Origin: Gorsachius magnificus
Lineage: Eukaryota; Chordata; Aves; Pelecaniformes; Ardeidae
Reading direction: 5' to 3'
Assembly: GCA_034008185.1 (NCBI GenBank)
Contig: CM067081.1
Location: 15,871,821 to 15,935,820 of the forward strand
DNA: 64,000 nucleotides
A program made the position numbers and the translations under genes. The notes under the pieces were generated by a model. The model did no database searches. It was not told the origin of the DNA and saw nothing but the letters and a program-made list of their open reading frames with translations. Each line of letters opens with the position of its first letter. The first letter of the stretch is position 1. Positions 1 through 11,926 of the stretch are shown here, piece by piece.

Positions 1-2665
1 TATCTAAGCAGCTATCATGAGGAATTGCAGCTGATTTGTACACTACTTTTCCCCCCCTCTCCTACCAGCCATCCTTTTTTCTTACCTTACCAAGATTACA
101 GCACTTGGTGATGTAACATTAAGAGTAAAATCTGGTTACTCTCTTACAGACTAATATTTCATGATGTATTTAGCATCAGTCATTTCAAAACATCAGTGGG
201 AGGCTATCTGAGGCAGCTAGAGAATCTGGGAAGCTGACATGAATTGGGCACCAATCTGTTTTTCTGTGTCTTTGAAAAATCTTACCCTTACTATTTTACC
301 AACAGAGTTAAGATGAAAGAACATTTGCTAGCAACAGCTGTCCTTTTATCTTCTATTTCCCTAATTACTTTTCCCCCAGAAGACCAGCTGGGCTTCATTG
401 AACATCACGCTAATTGAACTCAGACTGCCTGAGTTAATTATTATTTAAAAAGGATGCATGCCAGTAATATACTTCAGGTTTATAACGCTTTATTTTTAAG
501 AGAGACAAGTATTTTACTTTGTATGTTACCTGTGTTTAAACATTACATAGCTATGCTATACCCATCAATCAAGCTGTATCTAGCATTAAGGTAAGAATTC
601 TTAGCAGCATGCACTACTCCATTAGTGTTCTAACACAACAAGAACGAACGTAACTCAAACTGCACAAGCACCATGCTAACATACAAAATAATTATTAGCA
701 AATGCTCTTCCTCAAATAAATAAATACTCTCCTTTGCATGGAAAATGATTGAATGAAACAGACTTTTGCTTCTGCCATGAAAAGCTTCTCTCTCCCCCCC
801 CCCCCCCCCCAAAAAAAGGCAGACTTTAAGCAAAATTAAATGCATATATCCAGTAGTCTTCCTTCTGAAGACATCAAGACAAATTATCAAAATGGATGCA
901 CATTGTCTGAAAATCTATGAGTTTTCTAACAAAAAAAAAAGTGAAGGATGTGAATCATGAACTATGTGAAGCAATCACGTAGTACTTAGTACAAGTACTG
1001 TGCCTAACAAGGCTCAGGCCTCTTTTTACTGTTATTATCCAGGTACAGTAAAGCTCAGACCCCTCCAAGAAACCCACAGTTAGGTTGGAGCAGTGGGCAG
1101 AAGGGTTGGGGCACAGGGTGGGTGAAACACCTGTGGTTAACAATGGCTTCATACAGGGGGAAGGCCCCACGGCAACAAGGGAATTACAAAAATGTCTCCA
1201 CTTTCTAAGTCAGACATGCTGAAACTGGTACGCTGCAGGCAATGGAACGAGACATTGCACCACTTCCTCGCTATCAAAGGAAGGTTTTTTCAGAGATTTT
1301 TTTCTTTGGTGAGTATTTTATTCTTAAATGAATAACAAGCAGCTTCTGAGCATGATAGCTCTGAAGTTATCTGGAGACTACAGAGACATAAAGTGAGAGC
1401 TGTATTGGAAATGGAATAACATAGTTGGGACCTTATGATCAGCATAAAACTCCACAAAAACGCAAAGTATCTTAGGGTGGGCACAATATTTCTGCCCTGC
1501 TTTCACATGGCTCTTGGCACAAAGGGGACTCTGTTCATGCCTGGAACTAGCTTCACTTCTCTCGGATACAATCTTTTATCTGTGCATCACAGGCTGAACA
1601 ACTGCATAACATTAATTCTTATCCAGTCTTTACTGATGCAGTGAAATATGCCTGTGCAAGTTCTTCTAGATAATTTTTTAATGTCCTTTTTTAATAATCT
1701 CACACTGACGTAGCCAACAGTTGGAACACTGCAAATACAAGTGGATGCACTCTTTGTGTCCCAGGTTAAGTATCTGCTTTCAAACTCTACTAGTTGATCC
1801 AATACAGTTATTTCTTCTTTCTACAAAGATGTGTTTTGTAAACACATTACTTATGTTGGAACATCACAACTGCAGCACTGCTGCCCATGGGAAATCATTC
1901 TTACCTACAGTTCTTTTCATAGAATCATAGAATCGTTTAGGTTGGAAAAGACCTTTAAGATCATCAAGTCTGTCCTAACACTGCCATCCCACCACTGAAC
2001 CACGTCCCTAAGCAACTAAACCATGTCCCTAAGCAAGTTGTGTTTGCCAAGTTGTGAAGGAAAGACTGTAGTGCTAGAATGATGCAAAAGTACCTGTGAC
2101 AGATTGTCCCAGATCTGCTGCTTGTGTCTTGCTTGACCACCACTGCTTTGTGCTGTGAGGTCTGTAAGGACTATTGTCTATGGTATAAGGTGCCATGAGT
2201 CTTACCTAAAAGGAAATGGAGTCTTACCCTTGAAACTCAAGCCCCCAGGACTTCATTATACCCTAAATCTATTTACTGTGAAAACCCATTACACAGATAT
2301 GCACGGTTTGCACAACCTATTCATCTTTATTCCATGAAAATGGAAGAAGTTTGCTTAGAGACAAAGATGAACATTAAAAAGACCAACTTCTTTCCATTCT
2401 TCCTTGAAGTTTTATTTTGATTCCTGTTTTTCAATGGCACCACAAATGTCATTGCTTCTACTGATGAAGCCTGCTACCTAAACTTGAAAAACAGTACAGC
2501 TTCTTTTCAGAGTTGGTTTACATGTTGCCTCCAAGCTCTAAAACGATAATGCCTCTCTCAAATACACAATTTTGATGGATATTTCTGTAGAATTTGGTAT
2601 GATCTGGGGTAGGTTTGGAGCTAGCTTCTAGGTTCATAGTAATAGACAGATGAACAGGTACATAC
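1..2665. other. TMEM123 downstream intron or 3' region, no confirmed exon
   Basis: This stretch lies downstream of the last TMEM123 exon I can support (the gene runs leftward). It is AT-rich, with a run of 16 C at 795-810 and a CR1 tail at about 1918-2035. I did not find the expected membrane-anchor and cytoplasmic-tail exon, so the 3' end of the gene is probably outside the window. A weak exon-like piece at 91-131 (minus) is discussed in the findings. Confidence 0.5.
1918..2035 (-). repeat. CR1 LINE 3' tail fragment
   Basis: The plus strand starts with CATAGAATCATAGAATC followed by GTTGGAAAAGACC and ATCATCAAGTC. This is the reverse complement of the avian CR1 3' end, so the element points to the minus strand. 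It is only about 120 bp and severely 5'-truncated. Near its left end the phrase ACCACGTCCCTAAGCAA recurs almost at once as ACCATGTCCCTAAGCAA, a tandem duplication of about 21 bp. It lies inside TMEM123 intronic or 3' sequence. Confidence 0.9.
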
Positions 2666-2731
2666 CTACTGTAGATGTTGCCATAGATTGTGTGGATGAT
2701 AAACCAGTGAGATTGGATAAACTGCTATTGT
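2666..2731 (-). CDS. TMEM123: TMEM123-like exon 3 (mucin-like ectodomain)
   Basis: A 66-bp minus-strand exon between an acceptor at 2732-2733 (CTTGAAG) and the donor GTATGT starting at 2665. It is phase 1 at both ends, so it joins exon 2 in frame; the split codon becomes Asp. The 21 whole codons are dominated by Ser, Thr, Asn and Leu and contain two N-glycosylation sequons (NSS at its start, then NLT). This is the composition of the heavily glycosylated extracellular stalk of porimin/TMEM123. The last base G starts a codon that the next exon must finish; that exon was not found with confidence. Identification rests on composition, phase and synteny, since this stalk diverges too fast for recognisable identity. 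Confidence 0.6.
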   Translation of the reverse strand, partial: TIAVYPISLVYHPHNLWQHLQ

Positions 2732-4953
2732 CTTCAAGGAAAAAAGAAAACAAGAAAAGAAATAGTATTAATTTTCATTTTAATATACTATAATGAAAGT
2801 ACCCCAACACGATAAACTCCTCAGGGTATCTGTGTTTGTATGCTACAAGTGGGAATAGAGCAGAGAGTATTCCATCCCAAAGCAGATGGTTTTATCCCCC
2901 TGCAAAATGCTTCCAGATCTCAGTTCAACAAGAACATAGTTACACTGTATGCATAGCAGTGCCCAAACGGTCTGCATCTGAATTCTTTGTATCTCCTCTT
3001 TTTGTTCTCTTCCACTTCTAAGTCATGCTCTCTTCCAGTTACTGTTCCCAGCCATACTGTCACTGACTTTCTTGACCTACTTAAGCACTGTGGGGGTTTT
3101 TTCTAGTTTTTATTCTTCTATTTCAGTACCATTTCCTGTCCCTCAATCTTTACTTTCATTTTGCTGCATCTCTATTACAAACTGGGCTCATGCTAGGAAC
3201 ATACTGTAGCCATCTCAAGTAGGGACAGACCTATACCTGTGAAACATCTTTCTATGGGCTTATGCTCTCTCTACACAAAAAGATCCTAAGAATGTGCTTG
3301 TTTCCAAAGACTTAAAATGTAATCCATGTTTCAGTCTTAACGCTTTTGCCCCTCCCTCCTTTCTTTCACTTCTACTTTTCCAGTTCTCTTTCCCCCCCCC
3401 CCCCTTCAAACTCAAGTTACTTCTAGGTTCTTAGGTACCCTTCCCACTCTCACTTCTGTCCTCATTGCTGCATTCTTCTTCAGTATTTCTTAGAGGTTAA
3501 CAGTCTCTTCCTCCTGGCAAAGATCCGCTGGGCTGTTTGGTAACTCCTGTTCCTGCCCATACTTCCCTCCCATTGTTCTGCACTGTTGTCTACATCCATT
3601 CTGTGATTATTCTTTTCTCTGAAGTAACTGATCTTTCACAGCATCCTCCCACGTTGCTAGTGCTATGCGCCTTGCAGCAGCTCTACTGCTTTTTAGAATG
3701 GCTGGAAAACAAAGTATGTAACCTCAGAGATGACCAGAATCAAGAAGCAGGCCTATTTCCTGCTGTTCTTACCACTGGAAAAGTCTAGTCTAAAACAGTC
3801 TGGTCAACCCTCTTTGCAATTGCAGACATATTATGAGCAAGCTCAGGTTTAAGAACAAATGCAACAAATTTACAACTTCATACCAGCTACCAAAAAGAGG
3901 GAAAAAGAAACTACAGAGGGAATTACTTTGCCTTTTCTTTGGTATAATCATAGCTAACCAGCCCCACCATTGCATACCGCACACATAGCCCTTATACTGA
4001 CATACCTGGGATATTAAGTTGCAGATTTAATTGTCTTTGAGAAACAGTCTACGATTGTACAATTACATATACATTCTTTCTTGGATATGTTGACTTTATA
4101 CCAGCATAAACCATGGATAGGCCTGGGGCTAAATCTTTCCCACACTGGCCCTAAACTGCAACCAGAACACACCTTTAGGTTTCTCCCAAGTTCTAAGTGC
4201 TTACTTCTGCAACCCCAGGAACATGTCTGGATGTGGACTGCATGTTCATACAGGTGAAAAGCAGCCACGTATACTGCCTGGAATTTGGGTGTGAGTTAGT
4301 GATGCAATTAACAGAAGATAAGAATGAGTCCATGAGCAGAGTACTGGCTATACATCCCACTTGTTGGCCAACAGCAAATGAGACAAGTGAAGTAGTACAG
4401 GGCAAAAATAACTCAAAGGAATATGCCTTTTGCATGGCACACGCTTAAAGGTGTACAGCTTAACACAGTCAAAATGAGATTACAGTAGGAAATAAATGTG
4501 TACTTTAGCAATGAGCTCAAGCACAGTGGGCCTAGAATCCATTTTGGTGTTAAGAATCAAATGAAAAAGTGCCTTGCCGTTTTCTCAAGAGCACTGAATT
4601 CTAGCCCAGCAGACTTATTGAGCTGGTGGTTCTCTTTTCAACTGTAAATTGATGTTGGCAGCTATTTCTAGTTCTATACATAATTTTTTCCCATTTTATT
4701 TCTCCTCTCTGTTGCTCTGGGGTACCCAAGGATATGAGGATCGAGTTGTGTTCTACTGTTCCTCTTAACTATCCTTAATTGTTGCAGAATAGATGTGACA
4801 ATCAGAGTACCTCCCTCCTGCCCTACAGCTGTTCACAATTCAGTAAAATAAAATAAAGGGCAAACTATTACAGGACAGTTTAAGGCATACAATAATACAT
4901 ATTGCTTTTCTTGATGCTATGGAGAACAGCAACAGAAATGCCAAGAGTATTAC
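2732..4953. other. TMEM123 intron 2
   Basis: About 2.2 kb between exons 3 and 2. It is AT-rich with a 13-base C run at 3392-3404 and pyrimidine-rich patches. The short open frames here show no recognisable protein. No repeat family was recognised. Confidence 0.55.
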
Positions 4954-5022
4954 CTTGCAACTTATGGTCTGGACCCATACCAATGGGTGTAGCACTGCTG
5001 GAGTTGTTAGTCTCTTCATTTC
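4954..5022 (-). CDS. TMEM123: TMEM123-like exon 2 (mucin-like ectodomain)
   Basis: A 69-bp minus-strand exon. The acceptor TTTTATGTAG ends at 5023 and the donor GTAATA starts at 4953. Phase 1 at both ends matches exon 1 upstream (split codon CGA, Arg) and exon 3 downstream (split codon GAC, Asp). The encoded peptide starts NEETNNSSSATP and so carries overlapping N-glycosylation sequons and a Ser/Thr-rich stretch, as expected just after the signal peptide of TMEM123, a small type I membrane glycoprotein linked to oncosis-like cell death. Three consecutive symmetric phase-1 exons that stay open across both junctions are unlikely by chance. Confidence 0.62.
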
Positions 5023-6149
5023 CTACATAAAACCCAAGAAGAATAAGATAGTTTTAGGTGCTTTTATTGCTAAGAAATGAAAAAAAAAGAACAACCAAAC
5101 CAGCACCTGTCACTTGCTTTGGGCATATAAATGACTAAACTACCATGGACAGGAGTTAGGTATAATGATATAAAAGCATGGTACCACAACAGCCTGCCCT
5201 TAGCACATTAAAAATGACATTTGCACCACCCCACTATCAAATGAACTGGAACTCCTTCCCATCCTCAGTTTTATCTTCCCCATCATCACCATCCCGAGTT
5301 CTCTTCTTCCTTGAGATCAAAGGGGACTGAAAGAAGAGGTAGAAAATCAGGCACCTTCTGTCAGTAAAAACATATGACCTGCATCACCTACAGCAGAAGG
5401 AAAAGGAATTCTCATGTAAGTCTTTTCCTATAAAGTCTGCAAGGCATTTGCAGGCAGATGGGGGCTTGCTCTGCCCCTACATGGACAGCACGGTAAGACA
5501 ATAAGCTCCACTATGAAGCTGCATTACTTAGTTTGAGACTAACAGCATGTTAATGCATCCATTGAGCATTTGGCAGGTGGGGAGATCACACCTCCAGTGA
5601 AATATCATCATACCCTAAAGACTAATTGAGGCCTGATTACTCTGTTCTCAGGCCTGGTCTATAATCAAGTGGTAAAATTTAAAGACAAACCAGAGAGAAT
5701 GAAGTCTCGCATTCATACGCATGCAAGAGGATCCCTTAAAACAGTATTCTGCTAAAGGCAAATAACCTGAACGAAGTATCACAGAAATAGGACATTTTCT
5801 TAGTAGTTACAAAACCTCAGCGAAGATCTCAGAATGATAAAGTTTGCAACTACAAATGGCAAACCACTCACTGTATCTTACCCCTGCAATATCAAGACTG
5901 AGGGCAGCACTGCAAGATATGTTAAGACTGTTTAATTGGGGAGCTTAGGGAAAACAAACAAAAAAAGGAGGATGGGACACAGCTAAACTAAGCTTCCCCA
6001 GGAAGGACCCGCTCCTGAAGAAAGCGGTCTACATCAGAGCTAGTTCCCCTGCATTTAACAATGATCTGACTGAGGAAGCTAAGTCAACAGAAAATGACAT
6101 TACCCCCCTCCCCAATAACACGCAATGAGTTTTTCTGCCTCAAGGAACT

Positions 6150-6912
6150 TGGTAAGTTCAACAAGGGCAAGTGCCGAGTGCTGCACCTGGGGAGGTTGAA
6201 CCCCATGCACCAGTACAGGCTGGGGGCTGACCTGCTGGAAAGCAGCTCTGCCAAGAGGGACCTGGGACTCCTGGTGGATGACAAGCTGACCATGAGCCAG
6301 CAGTGTGCCCTTGTTGCCAAGAAGGCCAATGGCATCCTGGGGTGCATTAAGAGCAGCGTGCCCAGCAGGTCGAGGAAGGTTATCCTCCCCCTCTACTCTG
6401 CCCTGGGGAGACCCCACCTGGAGTACTGTGTCCAGTTCTGGGCTCCCCAGCTCAAGAAAGGCGAGGAACTCCTAGAAAGAGTCCAGAGGAGAGCAACAAG
6501 GATGATAAAGGGACTGGAGCATCTCCCCGATGAGGAAAGGCTGAGGGAGTTGGGCTTGTTTAGCCTGAAGAAGAGAAGACTGCAAGGGGATCTCATAAAT
6601 ACAAATATCTTAAGGGTAGAAGTCATGAGGATGGAGCCAGACTCTTTGCAGTGGTCCCCAGGACAAGGGGCAGTGAGCACAAACTGAAACATAAGAGGTT
6701 TCAGTTGAATATGCGGAAGAACTTCTTTACTCTGAGGGTGACAGAGCACTGGAACAGGCTGCCCAGGGGGTTGTGGAGTCTCCTTCTCTGGAGATATTCA
6801 AAGTCCGCTTGGACGAAGTCCTGTGTAACATGCTCTAGAAGAACCTGCTTTAGCAGGGGGGTTGGGCTAGATGATCTCCCGAGATCCCTTCAAACCCTTG
6901 CGATTCTGTGAA
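6150..6912 (+). mobile_element. CR1 LINE, 5'-truncated, ORF2 C-terminal part
   Basis: From about 6152 the sequence reads as the C-terminal part of CR1 ORF2. It includes the peptides [48 protein letters not shown] and [17 protein letters not shown]. The frame breaks near 6600-6690 by small indels, and the element ends at about 6911 with the CR1 tail (GATGATCTCCCGAGATCCC, GATTCTGTGA). Upstream RT motifs are missing, so it is a dead 5'-truncated insertion. It belongs to the same subfamily as the copies at 10.2, 54 and 59 kb. Confidence 0.95.
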
Positions 6913-9900
6913 CCAGCAGAAGGGGTTCCCTGTAGGATTAGATGAAAGAGAGGGGCAGGACCAGAGGTGGAAGGGAAGACAGGGCTGTATTTGTCCTAGT
7001 TCAGATTAGCTTGGACTGCACACCCTGAAAGACATTAAGGACCTTATCTGGCTTAAAGATGTGATTTTTTTTTTCCTCAAAAAAAAAACCCCAAACATTG
7101 ATCAGTTTCTTAATTTGGATCACAAGCAGTTGCTCCAGAATACAAAGACATCTTAATATGGGTACTGCATAAGCATATGCCACATCAGAACACATGGCAG
7201 TGAAAGGGACAGGTGAGAAAAAAAAATCTTGAAGGGACACCATTCCCAAACTGTTCTCCATCCTCAGACTCTGGTTTTAGATTTGAATCCGCGTGTATCA
7301 CTGCAGGGACAGCAGGAGACTTCAACCAGGGAGGCAGGAAGGACTCCTGGGTTAAGGCAAAGGGAAAAGCAGCACATGCTTTTACGCAGCGATGGCTCCG
7401 AGAGCAACTGGAGACTCATTTGAGACCACAGCCTGCACACTGTGCAAATGGCCCAAAGTAAAACAGTGAAGGTTTCTGGCCTTCCCCAGGGAGCAGAAGT
7501 GCAAGGGTTAGAAGTCTGCACTGACCCAGGTGCACGTGTGCAGGCGTCAGTACAGGAAGGAAAGGGGAATAAAGCTGGCAGCCAGCTGCAGCACTGAAGG
7601 TCCTGCACACGAGCAGAGGTAAAGCTCTTTAGGCCATTAGTTGCAATTTTGGACCTACAAATCTTGAGTAGAGAAACTCTGTGCTGATGCTTGTTCCCAC
7701 CGTGATCCAGAGGAGAAAGGGGAGGAGGGAAAAAAAAAGGGGGGGGGATCTCCTTGTCTCCTTGTTCATTTTTCATAATGAAGAAGAACTGAACCAAGGA
7801 AATACCCAACTTAAAACAATGTGCCCAAGCACCACATACTGGAAAAGGACAAGGAAAGGGGATCAACAACATTTTTGTCAGACAACTTTGTTTTCCTCTG
7901 TTTAAGGTCAGGCGTAGATGCAGCTAAAAACAGAACTGCTGGTGGCTGGCCAGGGTGTATCTGAAGGCAAGTGTGCTTCCTGTGAAACGCCTCGGCACAG
8001 TTTGGTACGCCGAGTGCTCCCAGGGCCTCTTGTGATTTTGTTGCTCTAGCATGTAAGAAGTCACCAGCCGGTGACCATTTGGAGAAGGAAACTTTCAAAA
8101 GCGCAAAACCAGGCCAGGTCTTCCATCTTTATAGCTGGAATTAGGCTTCCAGAAGTGGCATTCAGACACAGGAGCTGAAGATCTGTGCTTGGGCTAAACA
8201 CATAGATAGATGCAGGGTAAGTGATAGGGATAGCTCTGACACTTGTTGAAAACAAACAGGACAAGATTTTAAATGGACTTGATTTTGCCAGATCCTGCAA
8301 AAATCGACACAGTGGATAACACCCATGAACCTTTACCATTAGGAATCTGTACCAGCTCAGGCACATACCAACTTACTGTTCTCTGGAGATGAACCCTGGT
8401 AGAAGAACCATACACTGATGAGTGGCACTACGCATTCAATTTCCTGCATGTGGATTTGGTCAGTTTGCCCACTCCCGCTTTCACATTTAAGATAAACACA
8501 CTTCTAAGGACTCACAGGCTTTATGTCCAGTCTAACTAAACCTCATGCTGCAGGAAGATGTTGGTATATAAACTCACATTTTTACTAAGCACAATTTTAC
8601 ACATTCATTTTGGGGACATTTCAAAAGTAATTTATAAAATTCTAGGAGAGTTTTATGCCCAAGCCATTCCACTTTTATTGGTTTAAAAACCAGGAGGTGC
8701 AGAGGCCTTGACAATGCACAGTCCATCAGAAAGATCTCCAACTTGCACTGTAACCTCTAAGCAATCCAAATGAGTAACTGCTTTGGTGCTGTAGTGGTTA
8801 AAACAGAGATGTTAGAGCAGCAACATGAGCATAACCATTCCCTAGACAGTCTCCACCATCAGGCTACTCATTCTTGTCAGTTGAAATGGGTGAAACTCAA
8901 ATTCTGGAGATTAAAACAAAACCAACCTCCTGACCCTGAATCTGTAGTAACATCTGCCAGGCAACTTTCATAAACTATAAATTAAAATCCCTGCTGTCTG
9001 GAAACTTTGTATTTCTTTTCCCTTTGACTTAACAAGGTCTTTTGGTACCTATTTTTGAAGTGGCACTCTCGACATACCAAGAAGGTAGGCATCCTGAGAC
9101 AGAGGTCAGGCAGGATTATCTCAGCAACTTTTTGGAGGTCCTCATCCCTTAATACTGTGAAATTACTTCACATTCTTGCAAAGGAAAGCGTAAACACCAT
9201 TGCACCAGATGCTTAAGGAAACAACACGGACCCAAGTAACTGCTTCTCAACCCTGGTCAATTTGATACTGAGCAACTACAACACCTTTTGCTGAGAAGTA
9301 GGACAACTAAGGGGATACACTGAAATCAAACTCTGTGCCTGTTTTCAGGTCTGGAGGTGGTGCTGCTGCTCATTATTTGTACTGTGAGTAGTTTTGTATA
9401 CAGATAAGCTCTTGGAAGATGTTGCTAGCTGTCTTTTCTGTACAGAGCAGGAAGGGGGTAGGGGCAGCTTTGGGCCAGGCAGCGTGGATTCTCCTTACTT
9501 GCTTAGATATCAGGAAATCAGCTGGATTTTACATAATAGTGGGAAGGATTTTTCCTACACCATAACATTTTGGTGATGTTTCTTCCATTGACTTGACCAA
9601 CATATAGAAATAAACTTTCCAGCAGAGTAAAAGAACAACATTATACTGAAATAACCAGCCTGCCCCAAAATCTTAACTGGAGTGAGGGCAAATCTACTGC
9701 TACTTTCACTTTTTGCAAATCATAGTATTTGACGGGTTTCACACTTTCTCTTGTAGTGTTCATTAGTGAATTACAAACTTTTGCTGAAACCAACACAAAT
9801 CTCAGCAGTTGATTCTGGAACATTCTGAGTAAGTGGGCAGAAAAAAAGAAGTACTTTTATAGATACATTAGAGTGAGCCTTAAAAGAGAAAAACTTATTA

Positions 9901-10203
9901 TAAATGAGGTCTAGACAACAAATTCACATATAGAGGAAGGACTACATTTGACTGACAAAAGTTAGATGAGATCATCCCTGCCCCAGGAGACAGCACTGAC
10001 TGTACGCTGAGTTAAACCAGCATATACACGCCGGAAGCAGCATGATAAAAGGCAGATCAGGCCAATCTTACATCAAATGAAATGACAGTCTATCATAAAA
10101 TGGAGGCCATAAGATCTTAGCAAAGAAGTAAGAAGGTTACCAGTAAACATCTTGAAAAAAGCTTGCTTTTTTTGGAAGGGAAATTATAAAGCTGCTTATG
10201 TTC

Positions 10204-10472
10204 ACAGAATCACAGAATGGCAGGGGTTGGAAGGGACCTCGGGAGATCATCCAATCCAACCTTCCTGCTAAGGTAGGTTCACCTACAGCAGGTTGCACAA
10301 GACATCGTTCAGGTGGGTTTTGAGTATCTCCAGAGGAGACTCCACAACCCCCCAGGGCAGCCTGCCCCAGTGCTCTGTCACCCTCAAAGTAAAGAAGTTC
10401 TTCCTCATACTCAACTGAAACCTCTTATGTCTCAGTTTGTGCCCATTGCCCCTTGTCCTGTTGCTGGGCACG
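10204..10472 (-). mobile_element. CR1 LINE 3' fragment
   Basis: The plus strand opens with CACAGAATCACAGAATGGC and GGTTGGAAGGGACCTCGGG, the reverse complement of the CR1 tail. It continues leftward through the last codons of ORF2 (minus-strand peptide [20 protein letters not shown]). About 270 bp remain. It lies in TMEM123 intron 1, pointing the same way as the gene. Confidence 0.93.
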
Positions 10473-10929
10473 TTCCTCATTTTACTTTTTTTGGTACCAA
10501 TTGGTATTATAGCTTCACCAGACTAAACAGCACATATTAACACTATTGGACTGACTGACATTCCTCAACATTATTTATAGCAGGTTAATTGTGGTACCCA
10601 TCTTTACTTTGGAAAACTGTGGAGGACTTGTATGGGGCGTTTCAGTCTTCTGAAAAGGCAACTCTGGCAGCTCAGACTTTTGTATCTCTCATTTTATCTG
10701 AGCGCGTGCAGATGATTGTCCCCTGAATCTGGTCTGCTACCGGAGTTAAAGTACAAGAAAACAGGAGGCTGTGTATTCACTAGACTCGGCCATTAGAAAG
10801 AGGCATTGGTGCAAGCGCCTGACACAAACATGACAAAAGGCATCACCCGTCCGACCAGCGAAGCCACCATGACCCCAGAGCTCCTGAAGGCCACCCGCCA
10901 CACTCCCAGCACGCCCCGGAGAACAGCAT

Positions 10930-11790
10930 CACGAAGGGCAAGGGCAAGGGCAGCCTTTCCCCCCTGCCCGGGGCACGGTGGCCTCCCCGGCTCCTCCGTG
11001 AGCCACCCACCCACCCGCCCGCCGCGGGACGGCGCTCGCCCTGCCCCCCCAGGGCCCTCGCGGGGTTCGGGGAACGGCCTCGCGCCCCCGCCCCGCCTCC
11101 CCGGTGGGCGGGAGAGCGGAGCGGCGGGGGAGCCGCGGGGCGAGCAGGGCCGGCAGCGGGGCCTGGTGGCGCACCCCCCTGCTGCGTGCCAACACTGTGT
11201 CCCCCCCCGCCCCCGGCGAAAGCCCAAACTCTATTTAGTTACTGCTTCCACTGCAAACCCAGCCCGAGCGCTGAGCCCCTCGCCCCCGCCGCTGTCGCCC
11301 GTCCGCTCCAGGGAGGCGGGCCACGTGCACGGTGCCTTCTCGGCTCCCGGCCGAGACCCGCCCCCACCCACGCGCCGCGGCCTGGGTCCGCTCGGCGGAG
11401 GTGTCGCAGCAGCCGCCGGGCGGCGGATCCGGCTGCCGCCGCCCGCCGCGCCCGTCCCGCTCACCCGTCCCCCCGCGGCCGCTACTCACGGGAGGCGGGG
11501 GCGAGCAGCAGCAGCGCTGCCGCCTGCAGCGCGCAGGACGCGCCGCTGAGGAGCCGCATGGCCGCCGAGGAGCCGCCGCAGCTCCCCAAGCACTGCCTGG
11601 CGCCCGGGCCGGCGCGGCGGGGCGGGGCTGCCGCCCCGGGAGGGGGCCCCGGAGCGTCAGGCGGTCGCCGCTCGTCCCGCCCGCGCTCCGCGGGGGATGC
11701 TCTCCCTCCCGCCGGGGTCCCCTCCCTCCCGCCGGTGTTACAGCCGGCTGGGCGGCACAGCCTTGTGCTGTCCGTCAGGAGAGGCTAGTT
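10930..11790. promoter_or_regulatory. CpG-island promoter of the TMEM123-like gene
   Basis: A sharply delimited GC- and CpG-rich block of about 850 bp in an otherwise AT-rich region, with GC-box-like motifs such as GGGGCGGGGC near 11620 and many GCGG/CCGC runs. It covers the signal-peptide exon at 11490-11559 and extends into intron 1 and upstream. This is a typical TATA-less housekeeping promoter. Long open frames on both strands here are composition artefacts. CpG-island promoters are often bidirectional, so a divergent plus-strand transcript is possible. Confidence 0.8.
11490..11559 (-). CDS. TMEM123: TMEM123-like exon 1, signal peptide
   Basis: An ATG on the minus strand at 11559-11557 starts 23 codons: a short basic start (MRLL), then Ala/Leu-rich hydrophobic residues including five Ala/Leu in a row (AALLLL), then APAS. 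The exon stops at 11490 at a consensus donor (GTGAGTAG). It looks like a cleavable secretory signal peptide. The phase-1 end fits exons 2 and 3. The next gene to the right on the same strand is MMP7, and TMEM123 is MMP7's neighbour in human, so TMEM123 is the best name. Residues 1-68 can be assembled from the window; the remainder lies to the left of what I can see. Confidence 0.65.
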
Positions 11791-11926
11791 AAGCCGAGAG
11801 GAGTCCGTGCTTCACACCGTGCCCACAGAGGGGATACCCGCGTAGCACGCTGATGGGTCCGTGAGCACCCGTGGAAACGATTATTAACGTGAGCCAGTCC
11901 ATTTTCTGAGTACCATTTTAATAATA

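Larger units (their letters stand above)
5023..11489. other. TMEM123 intron 1
   Basis: A first intron of about 6.5 kb. It holds a plus-strand CR1 copy (6150-6912), a minus-strand CR1 tail (10204-10472), simple A/G-rich patches near 7730, and the GC-rich left half of the promoter CpG island from about 10930. I saw no additional phase-1 exon with good splice sites. Confidence 0.5.

Noticed and set aside
10793..11853. Several long overlapping open frames on both strands (up to 247 codons)
   Set aside because: They lie in the CpG island; high GC removes stop codons, and the proteins are Pro/Arg/Ala/Gly-rich without domains. Only the 70-bp signal-peptide exon has splice and phase support.
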